Program-made: the position numbers and the translations under genes
Part shown: positions 30,664 through 42,064 of the stretch, in pieces
Layout of the letters: every line of letters begins with the position of its first letter
How positions within the stretch are numbered: the stretch's first letter is position 1
Assembly: GCA_001931905.2 (NCBI GenBank)
Contig: MSJI02000014.1
Coordinates: 1-63,714 of the forward strand
Source: Cladosporium sp. IMV 00045
Lineage: Eukaryota; Ascomycota; Dothideomycetes; Cladosporiales; Cladosporiaceae
DNA length: 63,714 nt
Reading direction: 5' to 3'
The notes under the pieces: generated by a model
Told to the model about the DNA's origin: nothing
The model's database searches: none
What the model saw: only the letters and a program-made list of their open reading frames with translations

Positions 30664-33388
30664 ATGGAAGAGAAAGAAGAATACCCAGTTTCGCAGACCA
30701 AACCGATCTCCTGGAGAGGCCGCCTCGCAAACTCCCGCCCCTGGGTATATTGTCGAAATCATAAGCGTATCGTAATACCCATCATCATGCTACTACTGCT
30801 CCTTCCCTTACTGGGCCTCATTGCCCTGAAAGATCGTCACAAGGCGAGGGCCGAGTCGATTAGCCCAATTGTATACCCGTCTCGTGAGTACCATGCTACA
30901 ATCTTGACTTGCATTCTCGCAGTAGCTGACGATATACAGCCATGGGATATGGAGCGGGCGACTGGTCCGATGCATACGTCAAAGCACACAGCATCGTTTC
31001 CAATATGACTCTCGCGGAGATGAACAACGTCACAATTGGTTTCGTCAACGGCGATAACGGCTGTGTTGGCAAGTCTGGATCCGTGCCACGACTCGGATTC
31101 CCCGGCCTCTGCTTGCACGATGCCGGCAACGGTGTGAGAGTAACTGACGGTGTCAATGCCTACGCTTCTGGCATCTCTATTGGCGCCTCCTGGAATGCAT
31201 CACTGGCATATCAGAGAGCACAGTTCATGGGACGAGAGTTCAAGGCCAAGGGCGTCCAAGTCGCTCTTGGTCCTGTAGTTGGACCAATTGGACGAATCGC
31301 AACTGGCGGTCAGTCGCTTGTCACTCTTGCTGACAGAGTCAGAACGCTAACTTTCCAACAGGGCGCAACTGGGAGGGCTTTGCTGCTGATCCGTACGCTG
31401 ACGGTATTCTTGGTGCTCAATCTATTCGAGGACTCCAAGAGAGCGTAATTGCCAGTGTGAAGCACTTCATTGCCAATGTGAGTGACGGGGCCCACAAGAC
31501 TCGAGCAGGCCGAGTTCAACATGGCGCTGACACATCCCAGGAACAAGAAACGAATCGTAACCCAATCGCCGATTCCGAGACTCTCAGTAGCTCGTCAAAT
31601 GTAGACGACCAGGTAATGCATGAACTGTATCTTTGGCCGTTCCAAGACGCTGTGTACGCAGGTGTTGGGTCTATCATGTGCAGCTACAACCGTATCAACT
31701 CGACTTACGGCTGTGAGAACAGCAAAGTCATGAACGGCTTACTCAAGGGCGAGCTCAACTTTCAAGGTTTCGTGGTGTCGGACTGGGTTGCTCAGCATTC
31801 TGGTCTACCAGCCGTGAATGCAGGGCTTGACATGGCGATGCCGGATTCGCGGTACTGGGGCGAGGGTCGCCTCGCAAAAGCCGTTGATGACGGTCTTAAT
31901 CGGACACGTCTGGAAGACATGGCGACCAGGATCCTCGCAACATGGTACCATCTTGGACAAGATGACCCGGAGAATGGCGAGCCTGGTTTCGGCATGCCCG
32001 CAGACATTACCTTGCCGCACGCATATGTGGACGCCAAAGACCCAGCCGCCAGGGCATCGCTCTTACAGCAGGCCATCGAAGGCCACGTGCTTGTCAAAAA
32101 CGTCAACAATGCTCTACCTCTGCGAAAGCCTAAATCCATCTCGATTTTTGGTTACGATGCCACCGCCGCCTGGGCGTCAAATCCGGCATCAGAAGGCAAT
32201 GTGCCTGGAGCACCCAATTTCTGGACGCAAAGCTGGCAGGGCATCAACGTATCATCCGATCAGGCTCATGAGATCGGCTCAAACACTCCTGTGGATACGC
32301 CACCTGGAACTTACAAAGGCGTGCTGATCGTCGGAGGCGGTTCAGGCTCGAATGTACCTGCCTATATCAGCACTCCATACGATGCCATCGCCCAAAGAGC
32401 ATACGACGATGGAACCGAGATCTGGAGTGACTTCGCTTCAGCAGATCCCAGTGTCGTGAGCAGCTCCGATGTGTGCTTGGTATTCTTGAACGCATTTGCT
32501 TCGGAGATCTTCGACAGACCAAACCTCGCGGACGAGTCGAGCGATGAGCTTGTCAAAAACGTCGCTTCTCAATGTAACAACACCATGGTCATTATTCACA
32601 ACGCCGGCATTCGCCTCGTTGATGCTTGGATCGATCACCCAAATGTGACCGCCGTTATGTTTGCGCATCTCCCTGGGCAGGATGCCGGCCGTGCTGTTGC
32701 CCAGATCTTGTACGGCGATGTCAGCCCTTCCGGTCGCTTGCCGTATACAGTGGCGGGAAAGGCCTCAGACTACGGTGATCTCCTTGGCCCTTGTCAAGGA
32801 GACGACAGCAGCTCACCTCGATGCGACTTCGACGAAGGAGTGAATATCGACTACCGCCACTTCCTGGCCAAGAATATCACGCCGCAATACGAGTTCGGTT
32901 TCGGTCTGACATATACCACATTCGATTATTCGGAGCTGCAGGTCAACGTGAATGCCACTGCCAGCGACAACGACCCCGTGGGAAATGCACCAGTCTACAC
33001 AAATGGCACCACGCAAAACAAGGAAGGCGATGCTGTGATCATAGGCGGGCTGGCCAGCTTGTTCGAAAGCGTCGGCTCAATCAGTGCTACAATTACCAAC
33101 ACTGGATCTGTAGCAGCCGCGGAAGTTGTTCAGCTGTATCTGCTCATCCCCAACGACAACGTGACCGCGTCGGATGCAAATATCGTGAACACACGTGCTT
33201 TGAGAGGCTTCCAGAAAACAGGCCTCGCTCCTAATGACTCTGCAAAGGTGACGTTCGAACTGCGCAGGAAAGACGTCAGCCGATGGGATACATTCAAGCA
33301 GGCGTGGGTGGTCCCAAGCGGAGAGTTTGGCATCTACGTGGGCAAAAGCGTGCTGGACACACCGCTGCAAAGTACCTTCGTGTTGTGA
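30664..33388 (+). CDS. GH3 beta-glucosidase with N-terminal membrane anchor, copy A
   Basis: Four exons: 30,664-30,883, 30,940-31,308, 31,362-31,477 and 31,541-33,388 (introns 56, 53 and 63 bp), 850 aa. It hydrolyses terminal beta-D-glucosyl residues. Residues 1-35 are cytosolic-looking; 36-55 are a hydrophobic anchor (IVIPIIMLLLLLPLLGLIAL), so this is a type II membrane or processed secreted enzyme. The (beta/alpha)8 domain follows (FPGLCLHDAGNGVR, NWEGFAADPY, SVKHFIANEQE, MCSYNRIN), with the nucleophile Asp316 in VVSDWVAQHSG. Then come the alpha/beta sandwich (VLVKNVNNALPLRK, PGQDAGRAVAQILYGDVSPSGRLP) and a C-terminal fibronectin-III-like domain. Intron 3 has no stop and keeps frame, so a naive reading retains it. 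All motifs look functional. Confidence 0.93.
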
Positions 33389-35042
33389 GGCAAATGCAGG
33401 GTGTGGGAGTCGCTTTGTCGCGAGTCGGAGACGGGAACGTGGGATTCGATCACCGGGAATGAACATGAGAAAACAGGATAGAGATGCATGATAAGGAACT
33501 GGCTCCGCATGTGGGGGATCATACAGCACCCTTTAGGTTGCATGACATGACGATGAGCGTGGGATAGGGTGGCAAAACAAGGGCGCATGATAGAGCATAG
33601 CACAGGACGTAAGGCAGGATATAACGCAGATGATGCCCTCGGCGAGCAAACCGAAGTCAGGTCGTATCGTCATAATACAACAACATAACGGAAACTTGCT
33701 GCAGCGCATTCGAATGTACAAACGGAGGGTGCTCCGCCGTAGAAAGCAAGATGTCTGCGGCGACTTGCGGCTTTGGCGAAGTCTTTGCCTCGGTCGGGCG
33801 TAAGGTGTTTGCGAGAAGGACCACGAGGTTGTGAAGAGATGGCGGGAAGCATAAACCCAATGGGTTGAAGCGATCTCGATCGCGTTGTGCGCGAGGCGGA
33901 AGAAGTTTTGTTTTTGTATGTTTTAGCCCTTCTCCCGAGGAGTTTGCCAGAACAGCCAAGAGAGTCAAAGAGAAGCGTAAAAGCACATGTACGAACCTAC
34001 GACTGCAGGTTCTTCTGCGCATGATGACGTTGCGTATACCGCCCCAAGATGTACAAGGCATTTAGACTTTGCGGAGAAAGGGCAGCCCTTTGCTCCTCGA
34101 AGGATGTTCTTCCAGGCTCTTACTTCGAAACGGCTTTGATGCTTCCTACACGGCCCTGCGTGCGGTTTGCGCGATATGCGAAGAAAATTTCGTCGTCGTC
34201 GTACAGATCTTGCATTCCGAACTTTTTCTGGTAGCATGTTTGTCCTGGTCCTGCGATGTTTCTTATTCAAGGCGTCTTGACCGATGTCCGAGAACCTTGG
34301 GTGCTTTTTGCTCGGCTTCAGGCATGGCTACCTCCTACGTATGGCCGGCAGTCAGCTTCGGTATAGATCTCGTTCTGTGTCTCGGACGCACGCCGAGCGT
34401 TCGGTGCGGTGGTACATTCCGGATGCAGAATTGTAGCAGGACACGAGCATAGCCGAGTTCTTGACCTCGAGACGAACGCCATCTTTCCGGCGAAAACGAC
34501 TGTGTCTTCGACGACTCGTCTTACTTACATATTCGTCTTTCACGTAGACCCTTTGCTGCTAACAACTCCGCAGGGTCTCGCGAAAGTGGAGGAGTTCGCA
34601 ATTATGGAGGCAGACCCATCTTTGGGCGTTGAGTCTCCACACACCGGAAGGAGACGCTGAAGAAGACCAATCTCGAGCTCAGCAAGATGATGGCACGGCT
34701 TAGAGGATTTGGACTATGGCTTATGCCGTCAGTGACAGGGCTGGTATGGAGCCATCGTGTGTCACCGGTTAGAAGTTGCAGAGGGTTGACATCGGGTAAT
34801 GGGGCACGGAAATTGCTCGGTAGATCTCTGAGCCGGGTTGCGGCTGTATGGCGGATGAAGAGAACACGGAATATCAAAGACTCAAAGTGCTACATGAAAC
34901 TATTCAACTCCAGAGCGACACTGCCATATCGTGATTTACGTCGACATGTCTGATATTCAGGAGCCTTGTCAAACAGAACGGGTATGCAAGGCTGTCTGTC
35001 GCCCAGATTTGAGGTGAACCTAGAGGTCGGTCGGGGTTAGAG
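33389..35042. other. Unresolved gene-like region downstream of the GH3 gene, copy A
   Basis: Two minus-strand stretches are open and similar in both copies. One encodes GPGQTCYQKKFGMQDLYDDD... and runs into a GTAAGA donor near 34,135. The other is the C-terminal-looking HNLVVLLANTLRPTEAKTSP... ending at 33,657. The frames between them do not join in copy A. On the plus strand a good 3' splice site (branch GCTAAC at 34,558, CAG ending 34,573) precedes WRSSQLWRQTHLWALSLHTP. I cannot decide between one real gene, two overlapping ones, or relics. Confidence 0.3.
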
Positions 35043-35273
35043 TTACTTCGAGAAGTAACACGGAAGAATATCATTCCAAGGTAGGTTTTGTCTCGAGAGT
35101 CCGCTTAACTCTGTTTTGTATTCTTCCTGTTTTCTCCGACCGGAAACCTTCGACCAGTTCGGTGTTCCTCCGTGATACTGTATATCACACCACTCGCCCT
35201 CCATCGCCAGCCATGGCAAAGTCGTCAACACGGAGCAAAGGGATATGGCCACGGCAATGCTGCTGCTGACCAC
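35043..35273 (-). CDS. Possible small secreted peptide, 76 aa, copy A
   Basis: Short frame starting MVSSSIAVAISLCSVLTT, which looks like a signal peptide, followed by a small polar domain with one Cys (EWCDIQYHGGTPNWSK). The first 62 codons are open in copy B, where a 1-nt insertion changes the end. In the shared codons I count more amino-acid-changing than silent differences, so coding is not established. Confidence 0.2.
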   Translation of the reverse strand: MVSSSIAVAISLCSVLTTLPWLAMEGEWCDIQYHGGTPNWSKVSGRRKQEEYKTELSGLSRQNLPWNDILPCYFSK

Positions 35274-35550
35274 CAGTTGCGGTCAGTCGACCAGACAGAC
35301 CGCCCGCGTCTGACTGTATACCGCGTTTACCGCCAGTAGGCAGATCACCATACTCGCATCATGTGTTTCCTTCTCAACCAGCAAGTCAGAACAACGTGTA
35401 ACAACATCGTCGAGGGCTCACCGCCATGAGACCGACAACATGTGAAGACAGGTCAGTCGCCGAGCGATGCCCAGCACATGAGCAAACCTTCCTGAAAAGG
35501 CAATACATGTGGGCGGAAAACATCTCTCCCACCTACCAGAGCGCACTTGG

Positions 35551-35570
35551 NNNNNNNNNNNNNNNNNNNN
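35551..35570. other. Assembly gap (20 N)
   Basis: Twenty N exactly at the boundary between copy A and copy B. A run of 20 looks like a fixed placeholder and not a measured distance. Open frames crossing it (35,426-35,825 on both strands) are meaningless across the gap. Confidence 0.99.
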
Positions 35571-35594
35571 AAAAACCATGCAAAAATGTTCCCT

Positions 35595-37181
35595 TTACAG
35601 GTCGAATTCCCCCTCGAACCCCCCCGCCACCAAAACCCCCGCCAGCATATTTCTCGCTTGTGGCATCTTCTTCGCCACGATCTCCTTGTACGGCCGCTCT
35701 TTCGCAGCCGCCAACCCATTGAAACAGGCGAAAACTCCGCAGTCGCTCATGTTGCTCTGCATGCTGGAGCGGTTGCGCTTGAGCTCCGTCCACTCCTGCG
35801 CGCGGTAGAGGTCTCCCAGCTCTGATTTGACCAGCTCGCGGGCGATTGTGAAGACGCGCTTGCCGTCTCCGCCCAGGCTGTCGAGGTATTCAAAGCTGCG
35901 GTCTGTGCCGTTGATGATGAGGAGAGTCCAGTGGGCGCCGGTGTTGATGGGGAGAAAGAGGCGCTCGCACTTGAGGAGGTTGGGGCCGCCGATGCCAGCG
36001 CGTTTGGTCCAGCGCTTTAAGCTGCTGGGTCCTTCTTTGCTGCTGGCTTTGGCCCACCAGCCGGTGTTGAGCATGGAGAAGGCGGGGACGTTGCCTTCTT
36101 TCTTGACGTAGCCTGTCTGGCGGTTTTTCGCTTCCATGATGGCGTGGAACCAGGCGTTGACGGCGTCGTCGTCCAGCCAGCTCTTGGTGCCGTCGGTGGT
36201 GGAGATGATGCGGTCGATGGAGAGTTTCTGGATGGGGAAGGGCCCGACTCTGGCGATCTCTTCTCTGTCGCTCTCGGCGCGGATTACTTGGTTGAATAGG
36301 TCGTCGCGGTAGAGTTCTGGTAGGTCGACGATGACTTCTTGAGCGCGCGCGGCTGCTTCGGCTTCTGCGAGGCGGCGCTGGTATTCGAGCTCCTCTTCGA
36401 TGCGTGCTGCTTCTTGCGCGGCTTCTTCTGCGGCGAGTTTCTCTGCCGCCTCTCTTTCTGCTGCTTCTCTGGCAGCTTTCTCTTCGGCGGCTTTCTGTGC
36501 CGCTTTCTGTGCGAAGCTCCCGCCTTGTGCTCTGTGTGCCTTGCTTATGAGGCCATTGATTTGGATGTCTCTCAGTGGAGATCTCTTGCTCTTGCTCCTG
36601 ATGGGAGAGTAGTCTGGCGTAATGGTGAGGAATTCTCCCTGATTGCAACGCGGGCCCTCGGACTGGCCTTCCACGAAATATGACTTGTACCATTTGTTGC
36701 GCTGGATCTCGGGTCTTGCAGGCTTCTTCTTGGGTGGTAGGGGCTTTTTGAATGAGGTAGGTAGCGAGTTGTGGTTTTGCGGAGCGTCGAGCATCATGCT
36801 GTCGGGATCTTGCTCACGCGGACGAGGGTGTTGAGAAGAGTTGCGCGGCGTCGCGTCAACTGCGCGACGCTTGCGGCCGCTGTAGTCGGTAGGCACGGCA
36901 TCGATGTGCGTCGGTAGCACGGCAGGGTTTTGCTGCAGGGCAACGGGATCCTCTCTTCTAAAGAGGGCAACGAAGCGGCCGAAGGCATTGACGCTGCAGT
37001 GCCAGATAGATTGGGGGATAGAGGTGATCATGGCGAGGACGCGACGTGGCGGGTGGTTCTCGGGTACATTGGGTTGGCGCAGATCTTCGAGGTCGGCGCT
37101 GCGTTTGCGACCGCGCTGGGTGGTGAGAGTGGTGGGATTGGCGGGAAGGCGTGAAGTTTGCTGTTGATATTGCGAGGCCAT
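35595..37181 (-). CDS. Ulp1-type SUMO protease (C48 family), copy B
   Basis: Counterpart of the gene at 11,478, 528 aa. The ATG at 37,181 (MASQYQQQTSRLPAN) matches copy A. The frame runs open to 37,418 only because a pure (TG)n tract reads as His-Thr repeats, so the longer form is rejected. The catalytic His, Asp, Gln and Cys motifs are all present. Differences from copy A are mainly in the disordered N-terminal third and in a few Ala/Glu residues of the coil. The stop codon lies only 24 bp inside the start of copy B, so the true 3' end of the transcript may be cut by the gap. Confidence 0.88.
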   Translation of the reverse strand: MASQYQQQTSRLPANPTTLTTQRGRKRSADLEDLRQPNVPENHPPRRVLAMITSIPQSIWHCSVNAFGRFVALFRREDPVALQQNPAVLPTHIDAVPTDYSGRKRRAVDATPRNSSQHPRPREQDPDSMMLDAPQNHNSLPTSFKKPLPPKKKPARPEIQRNKWYKSYFVEGQSEGPRCNQGEFLTITPDYSPIRSKSKRSPLRDIQINGLISKAHRAQGGSFAQKAAQKAAEEKAAREAAEREAAEKLAAEEAAQEAARIEEELEYQRRLAEAEAAARAQEVIVDLPELYRDDLFNQVIRAESDREEIARVGPFPIQKLSIDRIISTTDGTKSWLDDDAVNAWFHAIMEAKNRQTGYVKKEGNVPAFSMLNTGWWAKASSKEGPSSLKRWTKRAGIGGPNLLKCERLFLPINTGAHWTLLIINGTDRSFEYLDSLGGDGKRVFTIARELVKSELGDLYRAQEWTELKRNRSSMQSNMSDCGVFACFNGLAAAKERPYKEIVAKKMPQARNMLAGVLVAGGFEGEFDL

Positions 37182-37270
37182 TAATGGCTGCGGGTGGAGT
37201 GATGATCTTCTTGTTGGTGATGCGTGTGTATGTGTGTGATGCGTCGTATGGTGATAGTAAGTGTTGTGTG

Positions 37271-37314
<44 letters not shown>

Positions 37315-38025
37315 ATGTGATTGTTGATCGAGTGTGGGATGTTTCGCTGGCCAGAATTATCATTGGAGCGCGGGACGCGAACTGGAGGAGAGGCAGCTCT
37401 GGAGAAGGAAGGAGCCACCCAGAGCTTCTCGTGCGGGATGACGCTTGCGGCAACTGCGGCGGCCCGCCTCCCGCGTTGATCCCCGCAGAGCCCTGGGAAG
37501 AGGGTCGATCTGGGAGGTGGGAGGTATATGTCACCTGCATGCTATTGTTATCTGCCATTGGCATGTATAATCAATGTTGATGACTGAATGTATGTTTCTT
37601 GCTTATCGTATCAAACGCGAGTAGCCTCGTATAAATTAAGAGGTTAATCGATCAACCACTCCATTTGACAATCAATCGATCAATCAACCAATCAATCAGC
37701 TCTCCAAGTCCGTGCATGACTAGCCCATTCCTTGCCTCTCACATGCTGCAACACAAAGGAAGAGCATCAACGATCAGCTCAATCCGGTCATGACATTCAC
37801 ATGTCTCCCTCTCAAGCGCCGCATCGAGAAGTGAACCTCTGCTCCAACGTTCTTTTCACAAACATGAAACTCCCAGCTATGGTTGGTCAGCGCAAGACGA
37901 CTACTTGAAACACGGTCCTACAGCTAGCCAACTAGCCAGCCAGCATAAACATAACGGTCCCCTGTCGCAACCCTTGCACCGCACGTTCCTCAGCGCTGCC
38001 TGTCGCGCAGCATCCTCTTCCAAAC
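37182..38025. promoter_or_regulatory. Divergent promoter region, copy B
   Basis: Counterpart of 13,062-13,937. ATCAATC direct repeats recur near 37,670-37,700. The GT tract is pure here and listed separately. Confidence 0.5.
37272..37313 (+). repeat. (TG)n microsatellite, about 21 units
   Basis: Uninterrupted TG dinucleotides. Copy A has a longer, interrupted GT-rich stretch in the same place. Confidence 0.95.
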
Positions 38026-38083
38026 ATGCCTTTCTTCAGGCGCATCTCAGACACTTTCTGGTCCTATATCTCCCCTAGAAAGC

Positions 38084-38114
<31 letters not shown>

Positions 38115-39429
38115 ACAATCACCTTCAGCTCCCAATACCGCCCCGCCAGTCTTCAAGCGACCGCCTCGCCCCGCTCGCCCTGGCTCGCTGAGACAACTCA
38201 AGAGGGTCTCCAGGAGGAGTATGAGTCCCAACTCTCGTGTCGACAGCTGGCGTGCTACTGGCTCGCCCAGTCCGAGCGGCACGAAACGGACCACCGAACT
38301 CAACAACAGCAACACTGGAAGTCGCAAGATGCGCAAGCTGGACGACGGGAGGGGTCTCAGGGAAGAGGTGGCACGTTTCGCGGACGAGGAAGAGTCTGAG
38401 GAATCCGACCAGTCTGAAGAGCTCTCCGACGGCGATGCGGTCATGCGCGACGACGATGGCTTGTCTAGCATGCTCTCCAACGTCCGTGTCGAAGCCACGC
38501 CAACCCGCGACGACTTCCTAGACGAGTACGATTCGGAGGTGGACGTAGACAACACGGAAGTGCTAGACGACGGCGACTACCACATCACACCACACCGCCG
38601 CAGAATCGCACCACTGCCGGAAGAGCAAGAGTCCTTCGGCGTCAGCAGTGCCGAAATGCGCGCTGCCGGCTGGGACGACGACTACATCACGCTCGTCCAG
38701 AAGATCAAACTCCGCGGCCACGAGCCTCTAATGCCGCAACGCTGGCGCTTCAGCCTGCGCTCCATGCCGGTCGCCCTCTTCTCCGCCACCGACGACGCTT
38801 TCATCAGCAGCATCCGCAACGAACACTTCCGGGCCGAAAAAGCACTGGAGAAGCTCCTCGACCTCGGCGCCCAAGTCCGCGACAGCATCGCCGTTCCCAC
38901 CTCCCAAACCCGCCCCGAAACTCTCGTCCGCCGCGCCATCGAGGCCTACCAAAAATGGGCCACGCTCGACGCCGACTTCGACACCAGCACAGCCCTCTCC
39001 CCACTCATCCTCGAAACCAAACCAGCCAACACCCCCGCGACCGAAATCCACGCCAACGTCAACCGCAAACTCGCGCGCCTCGCAAACCGCTACCGCTCCG
39101 CCTTCCGCGTCATGCAATCGACCGAAACGTCCCCTCCCGGCTCGAGCGCGAGCACGCAGTACTCCTACCCGGTGCCGACGCTGTACGCTCTCGTCGCTTC
39201 GCAGGCGCTCATTGCCATTATGGCGTATCGACCCGACGAGGCGGAGCCGGACGCCAAGGCCGTGGCATTCTTCGATATGAGCGATGCGAATTACGATGTG
39301 TGGAATTCGCTCGCGTTGGCGATTCTGGTTTGTCATGTGAGGGATGTTATGCTTACGGTTGCGGAGGATACGGGGTTGGGTGTGAGGGTTGGTGGGGGAG
39401 AGGGGAGGGGGGATGATCCGGATTTGTGA
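38026..39429 (+). CDS. Unrecognised acidic fungal protein, 467 aa, copy B
   Basis: Counterpart of the gene at 13,938 with the same start (MPFFRRISDTFWSYISP). A GCT run gives eight consecutive Ala after KP, where copy A has PPAGA; the Gly-rich tail is shorter. The folded C-terminal region differs by few residues (for example PDALF versus PVALF), showing that the frame is under constraint. Function unknown. Confidence 0.82.
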
Positions 39430-42064
39430 GGGAGGGCGAGGGGTGGTGAGGTTTATCGTTGTCATCACACCGCTGCTGCTGAGTGGACGGCTATGTTCTG
39501 GTTTGGAATTTTCTTTCGTTTTCTTGCTTTGTTCGCTTTGTTATATACCCCCATTCCCCGGAGAAATGTTCAGTTTGAAGGCGAGTTTGCTTGGGATGTT
39601 CTGTGAGGAGTACATCTACCATACCAGAAAAAGAGAAACCATCCATTCTTTGTTATTCTACAAAGCTTCAGAATGCACACCATCGATAGTAACTTGGTCA
39701 TGTGAAATGTCGAAATGTCGAAACGTCAACTGCGGACGTTCTTTCCCCTCCAAAAATGCCAAATGGCATTAATACGTGATGATCTCCATGGACGAGTTTT
39801 TGAAGGCAACGATCGTTGGGGTTCTGAACCTTTCCGCTTGCCTTCATGATGCAGCCAGTAGTGAGGAAGGATCATCAATGAAGTGTCAAGCAGCCCGATT
39901 TCTCCGATCTTTCACATGTCAAATGTCTCCACATCTGAGATGGTGTCAGGTGTGGCGTTCTACCGAGCTCCGATGTTCCGATTCCTGCAGCATGAGCCAG
40001 CGCGAAACATCTGCAGCGCATCGATTTTCCGTGGCTTGCTCAGGTCGTGTGAGGTGTGAGGCATGCCCGTCGATGCAAGGCCGTGTGAGGCAAATGCAAT
40101 TTAGGTACTTTCTCCTGCAAGACCAGAAATTCAAGCGGCTCTTCATCGCTACGTTTACCTCGCACCTCGGAAACAACGAGCGGCATGAAGGATTGCATTA
40201 GCATTGAATGCAAAGACGATTAGAGAAGACTTCCCTTGTCGCCTCCCTCACGTGTACCCTGGTTATTCTAGCACCAACTCATCAGCCTTGCGTCTCTTCT
40301 CCGCTGTTTGCCAATCCTCGCAAGATCCGCTTGATCCGCTTTCCGTCGATTTTGCCACATGTGCCTTACTTACCTTGCCTGCTGCGGCTTGCTGCTTGTG
40401 GCAGGTACTGTCTGTCGCTCGAGATTTGGATTTCTCGCAAATGTGATGTGTATGTCGCATGTCGTGCGTCTGTCTTGTCATCATCTCACGACATCTTCAA
40501 CGGAATTCGCCAATAGCAAAGTTCAATGTGTGTGTAATTCCTTGCCGGACCTCGACGACGACGATCTCCAACACTGGCTCGTCGTCATCGGTCTCTCCCC
40601 CGGACCCAAGCAGCGAAAGTGGTGAGAAAGAGAGATCTCCACTCGCCTTACGTCCCACTCAAGTCCGTTCTGCCTGAGTAGTGCCCTCTCTTTGCCCAGC
40701 CCTTCCAAGCCGGCCCGTTTGGATAGGCGTCTCCGCCTTTTTCTCTCGCCGGCGGCCCTTGGGGAGAGTGGAGCAGGTGGTCCCGTGCCTTGATGTTGGA
40801 GAGATGGAAACAGTTGAGACTTGAGAGGGAGAGTTGAGGGCGTAGAAAGTAGTGGGCGGAGAGAGAAAATGAATAGAGACAAATAGAGAGCAGAACCAAA
40901 GGCTCTTGCTTTGGCCTGGCTTCTCCCGCTTCATCAATCTTGCAAGCCGTGAGGCGAAAGACGGCCTTTACGTTGGCTTCATTGGTCGTCCCGTCCTTTT
41001 CGTCTCTGCCGCTTCTCTTGGTCTTCACTGGAAGTCTTTTTTCTATTAGTGCCACAGATACTTCATATTGATCTTTCTGTCATCCGCCTCTACCTTACAT
41101 ACTCTACTCTACTTTCAAAAAATCGACGTTGAGATTGCGCTCGGTCTCTCACGGTCTGATATCGAAATCGCCATCATAGGCCGGGTAGAGTTGGCCCTCG
41201 ATCCAGCAAGAGATCCACAAGACCGTTGCGCCCCAGTCGCCGCCAGTCGCTTCGGCCTGGCCTGCGCTGTTGCTGCTTGTGCACGCGCGCGCGCTTGAGA
41301 GAGCTGGGAAAGCCGAGCGACAGAGTGCTGATCTGGGGAAGTCGTCTTGGTCCTTGGTCTCTCTGGTCTGGTTGCTTGCTTGCTCTCTCGCTATCTCTCT
41401 CTCGACTGCAACCACTACTGTCACTTCGACAAACCACCGCCACCGCCAAAGCGACCGAGAGCGCCACACCGAAGGATATCTGCAAAGAGGGAGACCGCCA
41501 CTGAGCGCTGGATAATAGTATTTGGAACATTCATCTTATTGACCTGGGCAAACATACTTCGCATACACAGCCACGCAAGCCTGCCCGTGGTCGAGATCTT
41601 GGAAAGCAGCAACCCCCAAATAACCCTCACTGCTTCCGGAGCTGTCCTTCCGACGGCCACACTGCACTTGCTTGCTTGCTTGCTTGCTTGCTGTGCTGTC
41701 ACGACAACACCTCGCATCGCCAATTGAGAGTCTACTCGAACCATCTTGAATCTTAGGACATCAACGATATCTCCACCATCGCATACGCTGTCGTTATCTT
41801 ATATTGCGCTCGGCCGGAAAACGCACATACCGTCTATTCATACGCTTCATCACCAATCTTACGGCCATACGAGCAAGCCGGACTACGCAGCATTCAAGTC
41901 GCAACATTCCCACGGCATTGAAATAGGGACTGTTGGAATATTATCACACTCGTGAAGGTGGCCCTGAGCCGACCAAGACACTGCAACTCATACCAACATA
42001 CTCGGCCGCCCAGCGGCAACACAACTCTTAGCATTGGAGCGGACAGAGTTATCAGAACACAAAG
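39430..42064. other. Long leader/promoter region upstream of the UBL3-like gene, copy B
   Basis: Counterpart of 15,345-17,977. The first 700 bp barely align with copy A; the rest aligns well with frame-breaking indels. No gene called. Confidence 0.5.

Larger units (their letters stand above)
11454..35550. repeat. 24-kb duplicated block, copy A
   Basis: The whole stretch is matched in the same order and orientation by 35,571-59,491. Position 11,454 aligns with the first base after the N gap, and 35,550, the last base before the gap, aligns with 59,491. The copies differ by scattered substitutions, small indels and microsatellite length. Exons differ least; intergenic DNA near 15,500-16,100 differs most. 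Confidence 0.95.

Noticed and set aside
35426..35825. Frames that cross the N gap
   Set aside because: They contain unknown residues and join unrelated contig ends.
35595..37418. 607-aa version of the copy B SUMO protease starting at 37,418
   Set aside because: The extra residues come from the (TG)n microsatellite read as His-Thr and from divergent promoter DNA; copy A has stops there and a natural ATG at 13,061, matching 37,181.
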